Assembly: GCA_001600455.1 (NCBI GenBank)
Contig: BCKC01000005.1
Coordinates: 744,001-808,000 of the forward strand
Direction of reading: 5' to 3'
DNA: 64,000 bases
From: Endocalyx cinctus
Lineage: Eukaryota > Ascomycota > Sordariomycetes > Amphisphaeriales > Apiosporaceae
A model generated the notes under the pieces. It was given only the letters and a program-made list of their open reading frames with translations, was not told where the DNA came from and did no database searches. Made by a program: the position numbers and the translations under genes. Positions 58,201-64,000 of this stretch are shown piece after piece (position 1 is the stretch's first letter; the number at the start of each line of letters is the position of its first letter).

Positions 58201-58394
58201 GCCTGCGGTGTCTTCTTTTCTCTACACTATCTTTTTCCTATCCCCATGTGCTCCTAGCATCGAAACTTGAAGATACTTAATTACTAGTTACTTTACTTAT
58301 CAGACAACATATTTACCACCATACACATACCTACCACCATACTTAAAAACTGCACTACAAAAACAACACCAAGCCCTCCACTCACCTTGAAATA

Positions 58395-58574
58395 ATGTGT
58401 GAGCAACATTGGGATGTTATTGAATGCGACAAGTGCCAACACCAATGCAAATGTACGAAATCCTACATCGTACGTTGCCCCGCAGCAATACAGGCAAACA
58501 GGCTATGCTCTCCCCTGAATACTGTTAAGGACTTTAAAAATGTCCCGAACTGTAATCATTGTGATCCGAAGTAA
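58395..58574 (+). CDS. small cysteine-rich protein (59 aa), no signal peptide
   Basis: A short intact frame, MCEQHWDVIECDKCQHQCK... to NCNHCDPK, with nine Cys (2, 11, 14, 18, 20, 28, 38, 53, 56). Pairs C-x2-C (11/14 and 53/56) suggest metal binding rather than disulfides, given that no signal peptide is present. The layout MC...C-x2-C...RC-x(9)-C...NC-x2-C resembles the short fungal proteins that start MC- and contain a CGH-type motif, here replaced by CDKCQHQ. The upstream region shows a TATA-like element and a C/A-rich leader (ACAAAAACAACACCAAGCCC). No clear relative in the window except a loose similarity to the CGH pair at 25.5-26.4 kb. It could be a real gene or a chance frame; I favour a real one. 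Confidence 0.5.
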   Translation: MCEQHWDVIECDKCQHQCKCTKSYIVRCPAAIQANRLCSPLNTVKDFKNVPNCNHCDPK

Positions 58575-59395
58575 TGGGCATCGGAAACTAGCTGGATACT
58601 ACGAAGACACAACGGCTAGATACGCCTAGTTGCAATAATCGACTGGCATTTCGAATTCTGTACCTTGGATTTGACCAAATGGGTTATTTTTCCTTTCGGA
58701 ACTCTTGACATTTACGAAACATACAGTAGTCATACTTGCTGGTTGTATGTCCAGGGCTCTTTCTTTTTGGAATAAAAAGGGGAACTTTTCTTAGCGGTGG
58801 ATACGATCAAAGACGCTTTGTTATTCGTTGATAGAAATTCGAGGGACATTGATTCCTATTCAATATACCGAACTTCACCCTCATTCCCCTTACTTTCTTG
58901 AGTTTATGAGAGGAGTAGCCATCCTTCATATACTTAGAACTACTCTTCCTTTCCAATATTGAACCAGGCCGAGTACACCGTGATATGGAACGGATTAATT
59001 TAGAGTTGCTAGTGCCATATGACTAGGATTAAAACACGCTGTGCCAAACTTGTAGTTTCTCTCGACTAGAGAATCTGGGCAGTAGTTACTAAATGTATGA
59101 TTATTTCCTTCTCTTGCTGACTTCAAGTAATCATTGATAAATCTCTGGTAAAATATATTAAGAGACAACTAATTAATGTCTATACAGCATAGTCTGCATC
59201 GAGAAAGTTCTTCAGACAGATTAAGACGCTACAAGCTTACTCAACCCACCACTCTCTTTGATCTTTCTCTCAACTACATCTAGCCTCGACATACTTTTCG
59301 CAACAAAATCCAAGAGCCAAATCGGTAACAAGGAAACAAGCCGTACTGCGGTCGAGAATTTGCTGGAAAACACTCAAAGGGGAGGCGATTTCGTC
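58575..59395. other. intergenic region beside the pseudogene
   Basis: AT-rich with no supported gene. The missing C-terminal part of the AYR1-like reductase could be expected in the last few hundred bases on the minus strand, but I see no match there. Confidence 0.35.
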
Positions 59396-60098
59396 TCACC
59401 GATAGTCGCTACGACGCTGTCCGCCCGTCTCTGCACCGCTCATGGCGCTCTCGATCTTGTCCCTCACCACGGCGTATAGGGAGCTCAGGGGCAGGTTGGC
59501 GGGCGGCGCGTTGTCGAATAAGTTAGACCCGATCGCCCCCAGAATTAGGTTGACGACCCTGGTCCCCAAGGGCGCGAGCTCAAGCGTCATACTCTCGTCG
59601 AGGCCGGCCGGCGCCGCTTTAGACGCGTTATACGCGCGCTACCGGGAAAGCATGCCGGCGGGCAGCGACGAAATTGACGTGTTGTTGATTATCAGACCTC
59701 CGGAGGGTCGAGCCTCGGACCTCATCGGCAAAGTAACGTAGGCGCGCGTCGTTCGGAGCACGACGAAGAGGTTCAGGTCGAACAGCTCCTTGGCCTCGTC
59801 GATGTCGAGGTCGAGGAGGGGCATGCAGTACATGGCACCTACATGGCACCTACATGGCACCAGTGTTGGTGAGCAGGGCGTCGAGGGGGACGCCGGTTAT
59901 CTCTTTCACTTTCTCGGCGCTGTCTGCTATCGACTCTTCCGAGTTGACGTCGAGCCGCACCGTCGTTATCCCCGCCGCTTCGACTTGCGAGAGTTTCTTG
60001 AGGTTACGCGCGGATGCGAGGACATGCCAACCTCCGGTTTTGTGAAACGCCAAGGAAAGCACCGCGCCGAGACCGCCGTTTGAACAGCTCGCTATAAG
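59396..60098 (-). pseudogene. broken SDR, AYR1-like (1-acyldihydroxyacetone-phosphate reductase type)
   Basis: Read on the complement, the pieces are SCSNGGLGAVLSLAFHKTGGWHVLASARN, GITTVRLDVNSEESIADSAEKVKEITG, LDALLTNTGAM, YCMPLLDLDIDEAKELFDLNLF, SGGLIINNTS, RAYNASKAA and MTLELAPLGTRVVNLI. All are colinear with AYR1-like fungal reductases, including the Y-x-x-x-K pair. Lesions: an 11-bp unit (TACATGGCACC on the plus strand) is present three times at 59829-59861, where one copy would keep frame, giving a shift and a stop at 59852-59850. A TAG stop lies at 59641-59639 just before RAYNASK. No start codon is found upstream; a TGA precedes the first piece. The C-terminus ends early at 59396. GC content (about 60 percent) contrasts with the flanks, so decay is recent or the segment was moved here. 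Confidence 0.85.
59829..59861 (+). repeat. 11-bp tandem repeat, three perfect copies
   Basis: TACATGGCACC repeated three times inside the AYR1-like pseudogene. Two extra copies add 22 bases and shift the frame. Confidence 0.95.
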
Positions 60099-60904
60099 TC
60101 AGTCAGAGCCACCCCCGAACGTTGCCCTTAACAATTTCTTTTGTTCGTGTATAATCCTGAGCTGGTGCCGCTTTAACCTGAGCCGTGGGTGAGCCGATAA
60201 ATTTTGGATATCCATTATTGGATATTTACTTGACTTATTATTGATAATTAAACGACTAACATGGATTTAGCGATTATCATGAGTATACCTAAGCATATCC
60301 CGAGTAGTATCCAAGTAGTGCCTGAGTAAAGCGGCGACGGACTGAGCAGTCGACCAGGGTAAGTGAGGGCACCTTTTGGGTGTGACGACAATAAAAAAAT
60401 AAAAAGAAAATCCAAAGATCAGCGTTTGTTACTTCTCTCATAACCTACATTTAGGCGATTATCTGACTATCTTTGTTAACATTTGACATGAGACCATTAT
60501 TGGAGCCACTATCATCATTTTCTATGTTTTATAATCTTCTACTTAATAATACAGTTCAGATTAAACAAAATTCGACCATCTTCAATTCTTCTGAAGTGCT
60601 TCGGACAACCCAAATTATTAACTCATGAACCTTAAGTATATTTTCTTCATTTCTTTTTTCTTTTTCTTTTTGATGTAAGTAAGTTAGATCTAACCAGGGC
60701 ATAGTAGGTAATTAAACCTACATTCGTGGGATCTTTAATAGCTTAAAATCCGCTTCATTGCATAGGAAAGCTATATCGTGTAATGGCCGTAGTAGACAAG
60801 AAACAAAAGTGTAACTAAACAGATATCTTAATATATATTAAACAGCGACGCACTCATCCTAGAATTATGCGCATGCATTTTAATAACATGTAGGTAGGTA
60901 ACCC
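60099..60904. other. intergenic region with dispersed repeat copy 2
   Basis: AT-rich. It begins with the repeat fragment at 60125-60219 directly upstream of the reductase pseudogene. No gene is seen in the rest. Confidence 0.45.
60125..60219. repeat. dispersed repeat fragment, copy 2
   Basis: Matches 57562-57657. It abuts the 5' end of the AYR1-like pseudogene, so element insertion may have removed that gene's start. Confidence 0.75.
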
Positions 60905-61901
60905 CTATGGCTTTGACAATGGCTGGCCCCCAACATATCGTGGGAATCCTTGAAAGCCCAGCCAGAGCTCACCAGTTCCCGCCGGCCCAGCCAGTATCTC
61001 CTCCTTTCGGCTCTTGAGTTCTTCGACGTCCCATGCAGCAAATACGAGCTTGTTTCTGAGGAACTCGGCTTCGGGTGAAGTAATCCACACGAGAAAGTTG
61101 GATGGAAGAGAGACTGACAGAAAAAGGAATAACATGTTAGTATTATCGCGGATCTCTTGGATTTAGTAATCTGGAAGAATTTAAGATATACTCACTGTCG
61201 TCGTAATCGAATGGTAATTTGATAGACTGTGACAGCTGGGTAGACATGGGAGTGTCTAAAAACCCGGGGTGTACGGTATGCAGACGCACAGAAGGATTCT
61301 CAGCCGCGAATGCTTGCATCAGTTTAACAATTGCCATCTTGCTGCTAACGTAGGCACCCATGCCGTGGAATGGGGGAAATAAGATGCCGGCCGTAGTCAT
61401 GTTAACGATAGTCACGTCTTTCGACTTGTTAGCTAGAACAACGGCCTGTACCAAAGTGAGAGTGCCGACGACGGTCATCTTGTATCCGTCGAGGAATGTG
61501 GTCGGGTCTGCTTGAAGTAGGGGAACGACGGGAGCCAAGACTCCGGCGCAGTGGACAAGAATGTCAATACCGCCAAACTCGGCTACGATATTGTTCATAA
61601 TACCGCGTACACCCGATACGTCGCACAGATCAACCTCGTGAGTTTTGACTACGAGGCTGCTGTAGTTAGACCGCACAATTGCGGCGGTTTCAGCCAGAGC
61701 ATCGGGGCGGCGGCCGAGAAGAATAAGGGCCTTCGGTCCTGAGGCAGCGTAAGATGAGGCCGTAGCACGGCCAATGCCACCCGTTGCTCCAGAAATTAGC
61801 ACAACTTTGCCAGACGTCGAAAGGGCTGGCTGGTGCGGATCAATAGCGGGATAGCTCGTCGAATGAGTTACTTTCGTGTAGGAGGGTTGTGGTGCTGCCA
61901 T
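60905..61901 (-). CDS. short-chain dehydrogenase/reductase (classical SDR)
   Basis: Exons on the complement, 61901-61196 and 61113-60905; 304 aa. The NAD(P)-binding motif is SGATGGIG (about residues 38-44), followed by LLGRRPDALAE. The NNAG equivalent is HCAG (118-120). The active site is Y184-V-S-S-K188 in MGAYVSSKMAIVKL; the catalytic Ser position reads NMTTAG, so Thr replaces Ser. PGFLDTPMS follows. Exon 2 begins with the sequence ISLPSNFLVWITSPEAEFLRNK, typical of fungal SDRs with the TSPEAxFLxGK element, and the intron acceptor is CTGTCAG. The substrate is unknown. The N-terminal 30 residues (YTKVTHSTSYPAIDP) are common in fungal SDRs of unknown role, often near secondary-metabolite genes, but no cluster genes are seen here. 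Confidence 0.92.
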
Positions 61902-63761
61902 TTTGCCAACTTTTTCTTACTGGAGCCGTAAGTTTGCATAAACCGTATACAAGGAAAGGTATAATAAAAGATGGTCAAAATAATGAAGTGTACATAGACT
62001 GTGATTTGGAGACAGGTCAAAAGACAAGAGGTAATAATACTCGTCGCTTTACTACCGCCCTCCATGTCTACAGCTACGAGCAAGCCATTTTATGTATCTT
62101 TATACTCAGCAAAAAAAGCTGAATAAGTAAATACAAATTTAAAAATGAAAGACTACCTCGGACCTCGCATGCTAAGGATATCCGATCTACTTCACATCAG
62201 TTGGCCATTCCTTAGAAGGGCTCGGGGGATAAGAGCAAAAAGGTCGGCCTGTTGATTGGGAAATTCAAATAAATGGAGATTTTAAGGATGACGACCCCTG
62301 TTAGCTTGACTTAAAACAATTGCACAACTGAAGCTGGCAGGCTGGTAGGCTGGTTTTGGTTTAATCATACGGACACGGCATGATTATTTCCGCCGTCCAT
62401 TTAGTGTCGTCTATCCGCCTTTTTTTTTTTGAACCCCGAACGAGTCAGACATCTATTATACCGCACATCAACTCCATGCTCATACTTATTCCGGAAAGTG
62501 GGTAATTTACAATCTTGTTTCTAATACATATATTAAGTACATTAATTATGCTGCGATCTTCCAAAGCATAAAAGTAATACTCTGTACTCCGTATATATCT
62601 CTGATTCCTGAATACGTACGTTATGATGAAGGATTCATGGTGAACGATCATCCCCATTGCTTTAGACAATGCGTCAACTTGGGAATCATTTGGTTTGCTC
62701 AGCTTATAACTTATAGTCTCCACATATAACCATACCTCACGATTGGGTCTACTGTGAGGTCTTTTTGATAATTATTCACTTCCTGTAATTACACCCCTGG
62801 CATGAATGAGTTGCACCAAACTTTTATGATGTTACGCTCCCTGGCTCCGTGCGGCGCTGTACATGCATAGTAACGCTGCAACAGGGCTTATTAACTGGGC
62901 CTTAACTACGTACTGACCCCGGGAAAGATCTCCGTAAAAAATTCATGAGCGTGCTTGGTAGTTACTTGTAATTAATCTTTCAAAGTATGATCCGATTGAT
63001 CACCGACTTGTTATTCAGCGACAAGTGAGAACTAATACACGGATGGTTTGGTTAGTCTTGATGTAATACTTTTTATAAAAGAAGAGAGAGAAAATAAACG
63101 AATTAGGCCGCTCCGCCGCATAAACACACGCACACGATATTAATTTACCATAAACACATATGGTATAGCCTAGGTATATAAATATATGTGAATTTTCTCC
63201 TAAGAAGCACCTGGTGATGAGATAACTAATTAGCCTGGTTCAGCAGGAGGTTCAAATCAAATCAAAGAATAAATAAAGCACATATTAGTATAAATTCGGT
63301 TGCCCCCTACCCTCAATTCCTATTGAACCCTCTTCCTGCTTCTTCGCTTCAATGAAGGTATGGGTTAAGAGAATACGGTACTAAAACTTGAGAAGTATAC
63401 GGGAATGGGGTATATTGGAGTATAGGGTAGCGCAGTTATGTAGACGAAGCTTAGTAAGAGAAACCATTATAATAGGGTTTTACAATGGGATCTCATGGGA
63501 TCCCACGACCTTCCCATGGGAGGAAATTTCCTCCCGTGGGACTCCCACGAAAAATAAAATAAAACGAAAATAAACCCATGAATTCCCCACAGCTTTTTTT
63601 TTTTTTAACTCCTATTGGAATCCCATCGGGGCATGGGATCTAAGCGTGAGATGGGAGCGTAAAGCCGTAGTAGAATTATAGTTATCCAGGATCAAGTTGA
63701 CGCAGATATGAATAACAGAAAATTTACCTAAGCCTAAATTTTGAAGACGGTGGAGTTCTAG
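61902..63761. other. AT-rich intergenic region with palindrome cluster
   Basis: 1.9 kb with no supported gene; a minus-strand frame at 62445-62723 has no recognisable content. A 30-bp near-perfect palindrome at 63512-63541 lies in a cluster of ATGGGATCCCA-like words (63484-63660). Confidence 0.45.
63512..63541. repeat. 30-bp near-perfect palindrome
   Basis: Centre at 63526/63527 (AAATTT); arms TCCCATGGGAGG and CCTCCCGTGGGA differ at one base. Flanking copies of CATGGGAT and ATCCCA words occur at 63484-63508 and 63620-63655. Confidence 0.85.
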
Positions 63762-64000
63762 TTCAAAGCGTGGGCGCATGTCCCATTCGAGAAAAAGGTG
63801 ACGCTCATAAAGAAACTCGAAAACTTCGGCCTTGGCTGCGATCCCTATGACGAGAAAGACCGCCAGGCCCTCGACGAGCTCGAGAAGAAATTGACGCCTG
63901 AAGAACAGTCTATTCTAGAGACGCTAAAGGGACGACGCATGATTTGCCCCGATGATTCCCTCAACCTCGATACCTTCATGTTAAACTCAAACGATGCTTT
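63762..64000 (+). CDS. partial gene at right edge, internal or second exon, unknown product
   Basis: An open frame from just after a TTCTAG acceptor-like site to the window end reads FKAWAHVPFEKKVTLIKKL, then GLGCDPYDEKDRQALDELEKKLTPEEQSILETLKGRRMICPDD (quoted in part). It is highly charged, probably helical, with codon use that prefers C or G in third positions, unlike the flanking DNA, which supports real coding sequence. There is no ATG at the frame's beginning (the ATG at 63778 is out of frame), so an upstream exon is needed. I do not recognise a family. The gene continues beyond the window. Confidence 0.55.

Larger units (their letters stand above)
55272..58394. other. AT-rich gene-poor segment (3.1 kb)
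   Basis: No supported gene. A tandem pair reading GTGTATAAGTGAA lies at 55718-55755. A fragment at 57562-57657 is repeated near 60.1-60.2 kb. The last 200 bases (TATAAAAA at 58193-58200, then a pyrimidine-rich run and an ACCACCATAC-type repeat near 58318-58340) look like a promoter for the small Cys-rich ORF. Confidence 0.45.

Noticed and set aside
60905..61901. secondary-metabolite gene cluster around the SDR
   Set aside because: No polyketide synthase, NRPS, terpene synthase, P450 or cluster regulator lies within the visible flanks.
1..64000. CRISPR arrays, operons and other prokaryotic features
   Set aside because: The DNA is eukaryotic (spliced genes); no regularly spaced direct repeats of CRISPR type were found.

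Overview
This window looks like nuclear DNA from a filamentous ascomycete, most likely a Sordariomycete. Nearly all genes are split by short introns (about 50-170 bases) with GTANGT-like donors, CTAAC-like branch sites and YAG acceptors. The set includes a Neurospora ccg-8/Opi1-type regulator, a Trk-type potassium transporter, a C2H2 plus fungal-specific transcription factor, and plant cell-wall-degrading secreted enzymes. Intergenic DNA is AT-rich and full of homopolymer runs and blocks built from TAGGTACCTAGG-like words. I cannot name the species. Exon boundaries below were worked out by hand from splice signals, reading-frame phase and family expectation; phase closes for every spliced model given.

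Layout, left to right. 0.4-9.5 kb: a small secreted protein with a twin CX3C pattern, a Kes1/Osh4-like sterol-lipid transfer protein, a Dal5-like MFS permease (apparently with a 17-base microexon), a RidA/YjgF enzyme and a fungal RPEL-repeat protein. 10.5-20.5 kb: secreted GH51 arabinofuranosidase, DNA polymerase kappa, Trk potassium transporter and an ER FKBP ending in HNEL. 22.9-30.5 kb: a Ser-rich small protein, glucosamine-6-phosphate acetyltransferase, a head-to-head pair of paralogous CGH-motif small proteins, and a polyQ zinc-finger transcription factor. 33-46.6 kb: AP-1 mu adaptin, Opi1/ccg-8, rhamnogalacturonan acetylesterase-like SGNH hydrolase, RCC1 and a GNAT. 47.9-51 kb: a secreted bicovalent-type FAD oxidase converging on a secreted HNH-type nuclease.

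51-64 kb is different: gene-poor, AT-rich, with a small three-finger C2H2 protein, a 59-residue Cys-rich ORF, a broken AYR1-like reductase (11-bp triplication plus in-frame stop), an intact SDR, a diverged repeat present twice, a strong palindrome and a partial gene running off the right edge. This has the look of an accessory, transposon-decayed, possibly RIP-affected segment.

Functionally most genes are independent housekeeping genes (lipid transfer, vesicle coats, nuclear transport, cell-wall precursor synthesis, translesion synthesis, K+ uptake). The secreted arabinofuranosidase, pectin acetylesterase-like enzyme, FAD oxidase and nuclease fit a saprotroph or plant-associated fungus. I see no polyketide, NRPS or terpene cluster, no CRISPR array, no tRNA or rRNA gene. 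The most novel-looking items are the twin-CX3C secreted protein, the divergent CGH-protein pair, the 59-residue Cys-rich protein and the microexon.
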